Assembly (NCBI GenBank): GCA_937877675.1
Contig: CALEIS010000026.1
Location: 1 to 8,130 of the forward strand
From: an uncultured Clostridia bacterium
GTDB taxonomy: Bacteria; Bacillota; Clostridia; Oscillospirales; Acutalibacteraceae
Reading direction: 5' to 3'
DNA: 8,130 bases
Position 1 is the first letter of the stretch; the number at the start of each line of letters is the position of its first letter. Both the position numbers and the translations under genes were made by a program. The notes beneath the pieces were generated by a model. It was not told the origin of the DNA, searched no databases, and was given only the letters and a program-made list of their open reading frames with translations. Shown here in pieces: positions 1-5,837 of this stretch.

Positions 1-383
1 GCAAGAACAGCCATATCAAACGGATAATAAACAGGAGTAAGAATAATTACACTATCTCCTGGATTTGTACTCGCCTGAATGAGAATTGCAAGAGCATCAA
101 CAACACCTGGAGTATTAATAATCCATTCTTTTTTAACATCAAAATCGTGTTTGCGTTTCATCCACGAGATAACTGCATCAAAATATTCGTCAGTTGGACT
201 TGTGTATCCGAGAACTGAATTTTCAGCAGTCTTTTTTATTGCATTTACAATCTGTGGTGCAGGATAAAACTCCATATCCGCCACAGAAAGTGGTACAAAT
301 TCAGGTGAAGCATTTTTAGCACCATTCCATTTGTTACTACCACAACCACGACGGTCAGGAATACTTGTAAAATCGTATTTCAC
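1..383 (-). CDS. MalY/PatB-family PLP-dependent C-S lyase / aminotransferase, N-terminal part (runs off window)
   Basis: About 127 N-terminal codons of a fold-type I PLP enzyme are present; the rest lies left of position 1. Family members are cytosolic and cleave C-S bonds of cystathionine or S-conjugated cysteines, giving ammonia, pyruvate and a thiol; some also act as aminotransferases. The reading shows the family's N-terminal pattern in order: an SNKWN motif near residue 16, PLSVADMEF (31-39) matching the usual PLWVADMDF but with Ser for Trp, GYTSP near 59, a W-x3-R-x-H segment near 74-79, TPGVV (91-95) and a PGDSVIILTPVYYPF block (108-122). The PLP-binding lysine lies outside the window. 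The start is GTG, chosen because AGGAGGAG (398-391) lies 7 nt upstream and homology begins there. The gene is divergent from the peptidase C26 gene and shares its promoter region. The family call is firm; the substrate is unknown. Confidence 0.85.
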   Translation of the reverse strand, partial: MKYDFTSIPDRRGCGSNKWNGAKNASPEFVPLSVADMEFYPAPQIVNAIKKTAENSVLGYTSPTDEYFDAVISWMKRKHDFDVKKEWIINTPGVVDALAILIQASTNPGDSVIILTPVYYPFDMAVL

Positions 384-416
384 AGTATCACTCCTCCTAC
401 TTTTTTCTATGTATTT

Positions 417-445
417 ATAATAGCATTGCACATTGACATTGTCAA
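417..445 (-). promoter_or_regulatory. sigma-A promoter for the leftward MalY/PatB gene
   Basis: Read on the minus strand, TTGACA (445-440), a 17-nt spacer and TATTAT (422-417) form a near-consensus promoter. Transcription should begin near 410, leaving a leader of about 27 nt before the GTG start at 383. It overlaps the rightward promoter at 433-461, so both probably cannot be occupied at once. Confidence 0.7.
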
Positions 446-461
446 ATAATTCTGTTAGTAT
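433..461 (+). promoter_or_regulatory. sigma-A promoter for the peptidase C26 gene
   Basis: TTGACA (433-438), a 17-nt spacer and TAGTAT (456-461) make a good -35 with a 4/6 match at -10. The start should be near 468, giving a leader of about 23 nt. The -35 hexamer and the opposing promoter's -35 together form the inverted repeat TTGACA-T-TGTCAA (433-445), which could also be read by a regulator. Confidence 0.6.
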
Positions 462-490
462 TCTTTTAGAAATATCAAAGGAGAATTGTT

Positions 491-1180
491 ATGAGCACAA
501 CGATTGCAATTCCACAAATGGGAACGGACCTCTTTAGAAAATATATGAAAAGTAAATATGTGAAAAGCATTGAAAGAGCAGGAGCAAACGTCAAGTGGAT
601 TGAACTTGATGATACCGAAAAAGCAGTTGAGGAAGCGCTTGCTTGTGATGGTCTTCTTCTCCCCGGTGGTGCAGATATTGAACCTGCACTTTATGGCAAA
701 GAAAGAGAAGAAAAATGTGGCAAACCCAATGAACTTCGTGATAAAAACGAATTCGAGATATTCAATGCCTTTGTAAAGACAGGCAAGCCTATTTTGGGCA
801 TTTGTCGTGGTTTTCAACTTATCAATGTGGCTTGTGGTGGCACTTTGCATCAGGATATTGCAGATATAAAAAAATGTAAACATTCTGATTTTCTTAAAAG
901 AGCAAAGCCTGTTCACAAAGTAATTGTTACAGAAAATACCTTACTCTATAATATCTTTGGCAAAACTGAGGTTGGAGTCAACAGTCTTCATCATCAAGCA
1001 GTTGAAAACATCGGTGAAAATCTTACAGTTTCTGCTGTTAGTGAAGACGGATTTATTGAAGGATTAGAACTCAACAACCATCCATTCTGTGTGGCAGTTC
1101 AATGGCACCCAGAACACATGAGCAAAACGGATGCACTTCAACAAAAACTTTTTAATGAGTTTATAAATGCTTGTAAATAA
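491..1180 (+). CDS. Peptidase C26 / gamma-glutamyl-GABA hydrolase-like class I glutamine amidotransferase
   Basis: This 229-residue cytosolic protein belongs to the peptidase C26 branch of class I glutamine amidotransferases, related to PuuD. Such enzymes hydrolyse gamma-glutamyl amide bonds, for instance in gamma-glutamyl-GABA or folate polyglutamates. Visible signatures are LLLPGGADIEPALYG (55-69), the nucleophile elbow GICRG with Cys105, then QLINVACGGTLHQDI, a SLHHQAV segment (166-171) and the catalytic VQWHPE with His207 and Glu209. The triad is therefore intact. The length is slightly short of the usual 240-255 residues. The start is supported by AAAGGAG at 477-483 with a 7-nt gap. No puu-type putrescine genes lie nearby. 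Its partner by context is the divergent MalY/PatB enzyme. It is not carA, because it lacks the CarA N-terminal domain. The family is certain; the substrate is not. Confidence 0.88.
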   Translation: MSTTIAIPQMGTDLFRKYMKSKYVKSIERAGANVKWIELDDTEKAVEEALACDGLLLPGGADIEPALYGKEREEKCGKPNELRDKNEFEIFNAFVKTGKPILGICRGFQLINVACGGTLHQDIADIKKCKHSDFLKRAKPVHKVIVTENTLLYNIFGKTEVGVNSLHHQAVENIGENLTVSAVSEDGFIEGLELNNHPFCVAVQWHPEHMSKTDALQQKLFNEFINACK

Positions 1181-1193
1181 CGAATATTATATA

Positions 1194-1241
1194 AAAAAGC
1201 GTTGCATGGGGAAAATCCATTCCCCTCTTGCAACGCTTTTT
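1194..1241 (+). terminator. Intrinsic terminator after peptidase C26 gene (bidirectional-looking)
   Basis: A 13-bp outer stem pairs AAAAAGCGTTGCA (1194-1206) with TGCAACGCTTTTT (1229-1241). An inner 6-bp GGGGAA/TTCCCC stem (1208-1213 with 1220-1225) sits above a small internal bulge. The right arm ends in five T and the left arm begins with an A run, so the hairpin could also end transcription arriving on the minus strand. It begins 13 nt after the stop codon. Confidence 0.92.
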
Positions 1242-1319
1242 GATATTAACTAAATTGCAATTTTCATTATCATCAAACCATATTTTTTAATCACGCACCT
1301 CTTAGGTTTCCATGTCTTA

Positions 1320-1348
1320 TTGACTTAATTACAACACTTTATTATAAT
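1320..1348 (+). promoter_or_regulatory. Main sigma-A promoter of the licC-licA-licB-tagF-like operon
   Basis: TTGACT (1320-1325), a 17-nt spacer and a perfect TATAAT (1343-1348) lie in the 269-nt gap between the peptidase gene and licC. Transcription should start near 1355, giving a leader of about 95 nt. No other strong promoter is visible between here and the terminator at 5587, so it probably serves all four genes. The earlier part of the gap (1251-1319) shows nothing recognisable. Confidence 0.75.
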
Positions 1349-1355
1349 TAATAAA

Positions 1356-1374
1356 ATATTACATTTTGTAACAT
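1356..1374. promoter_or_regulatory. Operator-like imperfect palindrome at the lic transcription start
   Basis: This is a 19-bp imperfect palindrome centred on 1365 with core TTACA-TTT-TGTAA; 7 of 9 position pairs are complementary. It covers roughly +1 to +20 of the predicted transcript, a usual place for a repressor site. The sequence is AT-rich, so chance is possible and no regulator is named. Confidence 0.35.
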
Positions 1375-1388
1375 AAAATCAAATTAGA

Positions 1389-1417
1389 TTGTAAAAGCAA
1401 GATTTTTGTATTATGAT
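1389..1417 (+). promoter_or_regulatory. Possible second, weaker promoter for the lic operon
   Basis: TTGTAA (1389-1394), a 17-nt spacer and TATGAT (1412-1417) form a weaker promoter-like pair. It would start transcripts near 1424, just before the licC ribosome binding site. In such AT-rich DNA this may be coincidental. Confidence 0.3.
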
Positions 1418-1449
1418 ATAAAAAAGTCTTTTCAAAAGGAGATGAACTT

Positions 1450-2319
1450 ATGCACAAGGTTGACAATGCTGTAATAATGGCAGCAGGTACAGCAAGTAGA
1501 TTTGCACCGTTGTCATATGAAATGCATAAAGCATTAATTACAGTAAAAGATGAAGTTCTAATTGAAAGACAAATTCGTCAATTGAAAGAAGCAGGTGTGC
1601 CTGAAATATATATCGTAACGGGATATAAAAACGAACAATTTGAATACCTTAAAGAAAAATTTGGTGTTCACCTTATTCACAATAGCGAATATCTCGTGAG
1701 AAACAACAATTCCAGTATTTATGCGGTAAAAGATATTTTAAAAAACACATATCTTTGTTCATCTGACAATTATTTCTCTGAAAATCCTTTTGAAAGTAGT
1801 GTGGATGATTGCTACTATGCAGCGGTCTATGCCGATGGTCATACAAAAGAGTGGTGTATGGAATATGCTGAAGATGGCACTATCACCAATGTCACCATTG
1901 GTGGTGAAAATGCATGGTACATGCTTGGTCATACATTTTGGAATGAAGAATTCAGTCGCAAGTTTGTCGAAATTCTTGAAGCAGAATATGACTTACCCGA
2001 AACCACAGACCTCTTATGGGAAAGTATTTATATAAACCACATTGATGAACTAAATATGAAAATACGTAAATATTCTAATGATGTGGTTTTTGAATTTGAC
2101 ACTCTTGATGAATTGAGAGAATTTGATGAAACTTATGTGTATGATACCCGTTCACAGCTATTAAAATCAGTTGCAAGGGAACTCGATTGTAAGGAAAATG
2201 AAATTACAGAGGTATTATCATATAAAGATTGCAACAATGCTGCTGCAGGTTTTATATTCACATATAACGGAACTAAGTATAAATATTCATACGAAGAAAA
2301 AATTTTGAGGAGAGTTTAA
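1450..2319 (+). CDS. licC: LicC-type CTP:phosphocholine cytidylyltransferase with C-terminal extension
   Basis: This cytosolic nucleotidyltransferase should convert phosphocholine and CTP into CDP-choline and pyrophosphate. Residues 1-229 match LicC along their whole length. They include the CTP-binding loop MAAGTASRFAPLS (10-22), the following Lys27, IYIVTGYKNEQFEYLKEKFGV (53-73 region), the metal-binding Asp106 in SSDNYF, the TKEW segment near 132-135, the MLGHTFW strand (158-164), and DLLWESI (187-193), where Glu191 stands where pneumococcal LicC has a metal-ligand Asp. Typical LicC ends near residue 230. This protein is 289 residues, with an extra tail of about 60 residues that resembles the N-terminus of LicA (see findings). 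AAAGGAG (1435-1441), 8 nt upstream, fixes the start. It is the first gene of the operon and its stop is 1 nt before licA. Specificity for choline over ethanolamine is inferred from the neighbours. Confidence 0.9.
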   Translation: MHKVDNAVIMAAGTASRFAPLSYEMHKALITVKDEVLIERQIRQLKEAGVPEIYIVTGYKNEQFEYLKEKFGVHLIHNSEYLVRNNNSSIYAVKDILKNTYLCSSDNYFSENPFESSVDDCYYAAVYADGHTKEWCMEYAEDGTITNVTIGGENAWYMLGHTFWNEEFSRKFVEILEAEYDLPETTDLLWESIYINHIDELNMKIRKYSNDVVFEFDTLDELREFDETYVYDTRSQLLKSVARELDCKENEITEVLSYKDCNNAAAGFIFTYNGTKYKYSYEEKILRRV

Positions 2320-2320
2320 A

Positions 2321-3223
2321 ATGGCAAAAGAAATTTTAGTAGAAGATATTCCTAAAATAAAAAATCTACTCCTTACTGTTATGGGAAATGATTGTTATGC
2401 AGACATCTCGCGAATGGGTGGCTTAACAAACCATACATATAAAATCACTCTTGAAGATGGCTCAGAATATGTTGTTCGTATTCCCGGCGAAGGCACAGAA
2501 GACGTAATTGTTCGTAGTGATGAAAAAGTAAGTACAATCCTTGCTTGTGACTTGGGCGTTGATGCAGAGTTGCTCTATTTTGGTGAAGATGGTTCAAAGG
2601 TTACAAAATATATCACAAATGCAATAACAATGTCATCCGAACTTTTACACCAAGAAAAACACATTGAACAGGTTGCAGAAATTTTTAAGAAAATTCATAA
2701 TTGTGGAGTTGACACAAAAGTACCTTTCGAAGTGTTTGAAATGGCTGCAAGTTATGAGAAGGTCATTGAAGATAATAATGTAAGTATGTTTGATGACTAT
2801 AACGAAATAAAAGCAAAAGTTATGAAAATTAAGGCAGAAGTTGATAATGCCGTTGATATTAAAAAGGTTCCCTGCCACAATGATTCTCTCTGCGAAAACT
2901 GGGTTGAGGGTGATGGCAGAATGTATCTTATCGACTGGGAATATGCAGGTATGAACGATGGTATGTGGGATGTTGCCGATGTTTCTATTGAAGCATCCTT
3001 TGATGAAGATTGTGACACAAAGCTTTTAACTGCATATTTAGGTCACAATCCTAGTGTTACTGACAGAAAACATTTTCTTGCAAATAAAATCTATGTTGAC
3101 TTCCTTTGGACACTTTGGGCAAAGATGCGAGTTCCTTATGATGGACAAGCTATGGAAGATTGGGCACAAGAAAGATATTCTAGACTTAAAGGTTTCATTG
3201 AAGACTATGAGAATATAAAATAA
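2321..3223 (+). CDS. licA: LicA-type choline kinase
   Basis: This cytosolic 300-residue kinase of the choline kinase/aminoglycoside phosphotransferase fold should phosphorylate imported choline with ATP. The N-lobe nucleotide-binding region reads MGGLTNHTYKI (32-42) followed by EYVVRIPGEGTE (49-60). Brenner's catalytic motif is intact: PCHNDSLCENW (184-194), with Asp188 as catalytic base and Asn193 as metal ligand. IDWEYAGMNDGMWDVADV (204-221) follows, with metal-binding Asp205 and the Glu-Tyr-Ala-Gly segment typical of LicA-like choline kinases. The length is normal for the family. The GAGGAGA ribosome site (2307-2313) lies inside the end of licC with a 7-nt gap to ATG, so the two genes are tightly, probably translationally, coupled. 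The product feeds LicC; the substrate comes from LicB. An ethanolamine kinase is a less likely alternative given licB next door. Confidence 0.92.
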   Translation: MAKEILVEDIPKIKNLLLTVMGNDCYADISRMGGLTNHTYKITLEDGSEYVVRIPGEGTEDVIVRSDEKVSTILACDLGVDAELLYFGEDGSKVTKYITNAITMSSELLHQEKHIEQVAEIFKKIHNCGVDTKVPFEVFEMAASYEKVIEDNNVSMFDDYNEIKAKVMKIKAEVDNAVDIKKVPCHNDSLCENWVEGDGRMYLIDWEYAGMNDGMWDVADVSIEASFDEDCDTKLLTAYLGHNPSVTDRKHFLANKIYVDFLWTLWAKMRVPYDGQAMEDWAQERYSRLKGFIEDYENIK

Positions 3224-3246
3224 ATTAAAATTGGGGAGTGGAAATT

Positions 3247-4218
3247 ATGTTAGCAGGTATTATAGCTGGTATTACTTGGGCTATTGAAACAATCGTTTTA
3301 GGTTATGCATTGGGTATGTCACCATTTTTTTCAACAGAAGAGGCTATTTTCTTAGCACCATTCGTAAGCACATTTTTACATGATGGTTTTTCCGCAATTT
3401 GGGCAACTATTTATAATGGTGTCAGAGGTAAATCAAAAAATGTTTGGAAAGCATTTAAGACAAAGAGTGGTAAATTTGTAGTTATTGCCGCAGTTATCGG
3501 TGGTCCTATTGGTATGACTGGTTATGTTATGTCAGTTAATTACATGGGTGCTTCAATCGGTGCTGTTGCATCTGCAGTTTTCCCTGCAATCGGTGCTGTA
3601 CTTGCATTTATATTCTTGAAAGAAAAAATGAAATGGCATCAGTGGCTCTTCCTTATAGCAACACTTTTGGGCGTATATGGACTTTACTACTCGCCTGAAA
3701 TGAATGTGACTAACTTTGCTCTTGGTATTGTTGGTGCTCTTATGTGTTCATTTGGTTGGGGCATTGAAGCAGTTATTCTTGCAAAATGTCTTACTGACCC
3801 TGAAGTTACTGATGAGTATGCACTTCAGATTCGTCAGACAACATCTGCTATTACATATGGTTTAATTCTTTTACCAGCAATTTCTTTAATTAAGGGTTGG
3901 GGCATTACAGAAAGTTGGAAATTTGCAGGTAGTCTTTTCACAAGTGATGCAACTTGGTTGATTCCAACAATCGCAGTAGCAGGTTTAGCAGCAACAGTTT
4001 CATATCTTTTCTATTACAAAGCTATTGCTCAAATTGGCGCATCAAAAGCTATGGGACTTAACGTTACCTATGGTGCGTGGGCAGTTATTATTACAGCAAT
4101 TATAACAATGACAGCACCAAGTGCAATTACTGTTCTTTGCACAGTAGTTGTTTTGGTATGCAGTATTTTTGCAGCTGCTGATTTCAAAGAAATTTTCAAG
4201 AAAAATAAAGCGAAATAA
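3247..4218 (+). CDS. licB: LicB-type choline permease (DMT superfamily, two EamA domains)
   Basis: This 323-residue integral membrane protein has ten predicted transmembrane segments arranged as two EamA repeats, and should import choline across the plasma membrane. Segments can be seen near residues 2-22, 34-57, 77-97, 101-124, 129-148, 156-180, 199-216, 236-257, 265-287 and 293-312. The first repeat ends with the EamA-typical AVFPAIGAVLAFIFLKEK (110-127). The start is ATG 3247 rather than the in-frame GTG at 3238, because that GTG is the last part of the GGGGAG ribosome site (3233-3238) placed 8 nt before ATG. It follows licA by 23 nt. The choline assignment rests on the licA and licC neighbours plus the overall LicB-like pattern, since EamA proteins in general move many solutes. 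Confidence 0.85.
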   Translation: MLAGIIAGITWAIETIVLGYALGMSPFFSTEEAIFLAPFVSTFLHDGFSAIWATIYNGVRGKSKNVWKAFKTKSGKFVVIAAVIGGPIGMTGYVMSVNYMGASIGAVASAVFPAIGAVLAFIFLKEKMKWHQWLFLIATLLGVYGLYYSPEMNVTNFALGIVGALMCSFGWGIEAVILAKCLTDPEVTDEYALQIRQTTSAITYGLILLPAISLIKGWGITESWKFAGSLFTSDATWLIPTIAVAGLAATVSYLFYYKAIAQIGASKAMGLNVTYGAWAVIITAIITMTAPSAITVLCTVVVLVCSIFAAADFKEIFKKNKAK

Positions 4219-4227
4219 TGATATATT

Positions 4228-4257
4228 CAGTATAGATACTGTTTTCTGCATCAGAAA
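4228..4257. other. Two small adjacent inverted repeats in the licB to tagF-like gap
   Basis: CAGTAT-AG-ATACTG (4228-4241) is directly followed by TTTT and by TTTCTG-CAT-CAGAAA (4243-4257). Each could form a 5-6 bp hairpin. They might partly terminate transcripts, stabilise the licCAB mRNA end or bind a protein. The stems are short and AT-rich, so function is uncertain. No convincing promoter is seen in this 81-nt gap. Confidence 0.35.
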
Positions 4258-4299
4258 CATATAAATCCGGATGACAGAAAAACAAGGAGGAATTCACTT

Positions 4300-5532
4300 A
4301 TGCCTATGTATATTGACCCGGGTACGGGTAGTATGCTTTTCACCATTCTTATCGGTGTGCTTGGTGCAGCGTTTTATTCTTTAAGGATGCTCTTTATTAA
4401 ATTAAGATACAAAATTAGTGGTGGAAAAGTTGACATCTCCTTACAGAAAGTACCGTTTGTAATTTTTTCTGATGACAAAAGATATTGGAAAATTTTTGAA
4501 CCTATTTGTCGTGAGATGGAAAAACAAGGTAAAGAAATATTGTATATTACTGCCTCACCTGACGACCCTGCTATTAAAAGTGAATACAAAAACCTTAAAG
4601 TTGAATGTATTCAAAATGAAAACAAGTTATTTACCCGACTTAATTATATAAATGCAGGTATTGTTCTTTCAACAACACCAGGACTTGATGTTTATCAGTG
4701 GAAACGCTCTAAAGATGTTCTTTACTATGTACATATACCACACGCTGCAAGTGAAATTACTCTTTACAGAATGTTTGGTATTGACTATTATGATGCTGTT
4801 CTTCTTTCAGGTGATTATCAGATTAACGATGTCAGAGCTCTTGAAGAACTCCGTAATTTGCCACAAAAAGAGCTTGTAAAAGTTGGTATTCCGTATATGG
4901 ACGAAATGGCTAAAAGAATGGAAGATGCTCCTACTGTTACTGAACATGAGCGTACAGTTTTGTTGGCACCTTCATGGGGTGATAATGCAATATTCGGTGT
5001 TTACGGTGGAAAAATAATAGAATTGTTACTTAAAACAGGATATCATGTTATTGTTCGTCCTCATCCACAATCTTTTACATCCGAAAAAGACATGTTGGAA
5101 AAATTGATGAAGGAATATCCCGAGTCAGAACAGCTTGAATGGAATAGGGATACCGATAACTTTGAAGTGCTTCGTCGTTCAGACATACTCATTTCTGACT
5201 TTTCAGGTGTTATCTTTGATTTCGTTTTAATTCACAACAAGCCTGTTATTTATACAAATCCTAATTTTGATTTAAGCGTTTATGATGCTTGGTGGTTGAA
5301 GACTCCACTTTGGACACTCTCTGCATTACCAAGAATTGGCTGTGAATTAACTGAAGAAAGTATGAACAACATCAAAGATGTTATCGACACCTGCCTAACG
5401 GACTCTCACTATTCCGATGGAATTCAGTCGGTTAAAAGCGAAACATGGGCTAACATCGGTAGTAGTGCCACTCTTGTTACGGATTACCTGATTAAAAAAT
5501 ATGACGAAATCACAAGTAACAAGAAAAAATAA
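4300..5532 (+). CDS. Membrane-anchored TagB/TagF-like CDP-glycerol glycerophosphotransferase family protein
   Basis: This 410-residue protein belongs to the family that transfers polyol-phosphate units from CDP-activated donors when building teichoic-acid-like polymers. It opens with a YIDPGTGSMLF motif (4-14) and one hydrophobic segment (about 12-35) followed by basic residues, which suggests a single N-terminal anchor with the enzyme inside the cell. The catalytic region shows LSTTPGLDVYQW (123-134), YVHIPHAASE (143-152), LLAPSWGDN (221-229), RPHP with His254, and SDFSGVIFDF (299-308), the last two being hallmark TagF-type motifs. The usual TWHGTP segment is replaced by HIPHAAS, so donor or acceptor may differ from classical TagF. 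AAGGAGG (4284-4290), 9 nt upstream, supports ATG 4300 over ATG 4306. It is the last gene of the lic operon, suggesting that its polymer is what gets choline. The family is firm; the substrate is unknown. Confidence 0.85.
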   Translation: MPMYIDPGTGSMLFTILIGVLGAAFYSLRMLFIKLRYKISGGKVDISLQKVPFVIFSDDKRYWKIFEPICREMEKQGKEILYITASPDDPAIKSEYKNLKVECIQNENKLFTRLNYINAGIVLSTTPGLDVYQWKRSKDVLYYVHIPHAASEITLYRMFGIDYYDAVLLSGDYQINDVRALEELRNLPQKELVKVGIPYMDEMAKRMEDAPTVTEHERTVLLAPSWGDNAIFGVYGGKIIELLLKTGYHVIVRPHPQSFTSEKDMLEKLMKEYPESEQLEWNRDTDNFEVLRRSDILISDFSGVIFDFVLIHNKPVIYTNPNFDLSVYDAWWLKTPLWTLSALPRIGCELTEESMNNIKDVIDTCLTDSHYSDGIQSVKSETWANIGSSATLVTDYLIKKYDEITSNKKK

Positions 5533-5548
5533 CTATAAGTCAACAGAT

Positions 5549-5587
5549 AAAAAAGATGGTATCGTTATTACAGATACCATCTTTTTT
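5549..5587 (+). terminator. Intrinsic terminator ending the lic/tagF-like operon (bidirectional-looking)
   Basis: A perfect 15-bp stem pairs AAAAAAGATGGTATC (5549-5563) with GATACCATCTTTTTT (5573-5587) around a 9-nt loop. Six T end the right arm and six A start the left arm, so it should also work on the opposite strand. It begins 17 nt after the stop of the TagF-like gene. Confidence 0.93.
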
Positions 5588-5722
5588 ACAGTCTGCAAAT
5601 TCTTTTTTCAATCTTTACGTACTTAACAGCAATTTCTTTATCCAGTTTATTTCCCCTTGACAACTCTAATATTTTTCATGTGAAATATTATTAAATATTT
5701 ACTTATTTTACCGATATTTTGA
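5588..5722. other. Non-coding AT-rich stretch upstream of the pyr promoter
   Basis: No gene or ribosome site is seen on either strand. It holds a 7-bp AT inverted repeat, AATATTT (5668-5674) with AAATATT (5683-5689), and very AT-rich DNA at 5683-5722 directly before the -35 box, which could act as an UP element for RNA polymerase alpha subunits. A TTGACA at 5657-5662 has no matching -10 at 16-18 nt. Confidence 0.4.
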
Positions 5723-5751
5723 TTGACAGTTTTGGGGCTGTGTGCTATAAT
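5723..5751 (+). promoter_or_regulatory. Consensus sigma-A promoter of the pyrC-carB operon with extended -10
   Basis: TTGACA (5723-5728), a 17-nt spacer and TATAAT (5746-5751) match the consensus at all 12 positions. The TGC just before the -10 (5743-5745) adds an extended -10 element. Transcription should start near 5757. So strong a promoter on a biosynthetic operon suggests that control acts later, in the leader. Confidence 0.9.
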
Positions 5752-5777
5752 TATAAAAACCAATACATTATAATAGC

Positions 5778-5804
5778 ATGCAACTTATACGTCTTGCTTT
5801 TTGA
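5778..5804 (+). other. Possible eight-codon leader peptide frame in the pyr leader
   Basis: ATG at 5778 opens a frame reading MQLIRLAF and stopping at TGA 5802-5804, exactly in the loop and first right-arm base of the attenuator hairpin. A ribosome at the stop would cover the left arm. No Shine-Dalgarno sequence is visible before this ATG, so translation is doubtful and the frame may be chance. Confidence 0.25.
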
Positions 5805-5818
5805 GCAGGACATTTTTT
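5791..5818 (+). terminator. Leader hairpin with U run: probable transcription attenuator of pyrC-carB
   Basis: GTCTTGCT (5791-5798) pairs with AGCAGGAC (5804-5811) in an 8-bp stem with one G-U pair and a 5-nt TTTTG loop. It is followed by A and six T (5813-5818). This intrinsic-terminator shape sits about 35 nt inside the transcript and 20 nt before the pyrC start, so it must be conditional. No PyrR-type binding loop and no strong antiterminator is visible; the best competing pairing found is GCAA (5780-5783) with TTGC (5794-5797). Confidence 0.65.
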
Positions 5819-5837
5819 AAGCAGAAAGGAGATTAAT

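Noticed and set aside
455..916. 153-codon open frame on the minus strand inside the peptidase C26 gene
   Set aside because: It lies opposite a gene with an intact catalytic triad, has low-complexity Phe/Cys/Asn-rich content and no ribosome site; it is an antisense shadow.
491..1180. Peptidase C26 gene as the missing carA
   Set aside because: It lacks the CarA N-terminal domain, is only 229 residues, and carries the PGGADIEP and QWHPE pattern of gamma-glutamyl hydrolases; it also sits in a different operon.
3238..3246. GTG at 3238 as start of licB, three codons upstream of ATG 3247
   Set aside because: The GTG overlaps the GGGGAG ribosome site that is correctly spaced for ATG 3247, and no other Shine-Dalgarno sequence precedes it.
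5769..5774. Second TATAAT downstream of the pyr promoter
   Set aside because: No -35-like hexamer lies 16-18 nt upstream; that position holds the first TATAAT. The perfect promoter at 5723-5751 explains the operon.
415..5779. The 12-mer TTATAATAGCAT occurs at 415-426 and at 5768-5779
   Set aside because: It is AT-rich and promoter-like in composition, only two copies were noticed, and they sit in different contexts (on opposite sides relative to their genes); chance is the simplest explanation.
5757..5837. PyrR-binding loop in the pyr leader
   Set aside because: I looked for the conserved anti-antiterminator loop known from Bacillus pyr leaders and found no comparable purine-rich hairpin loop in the short leader.
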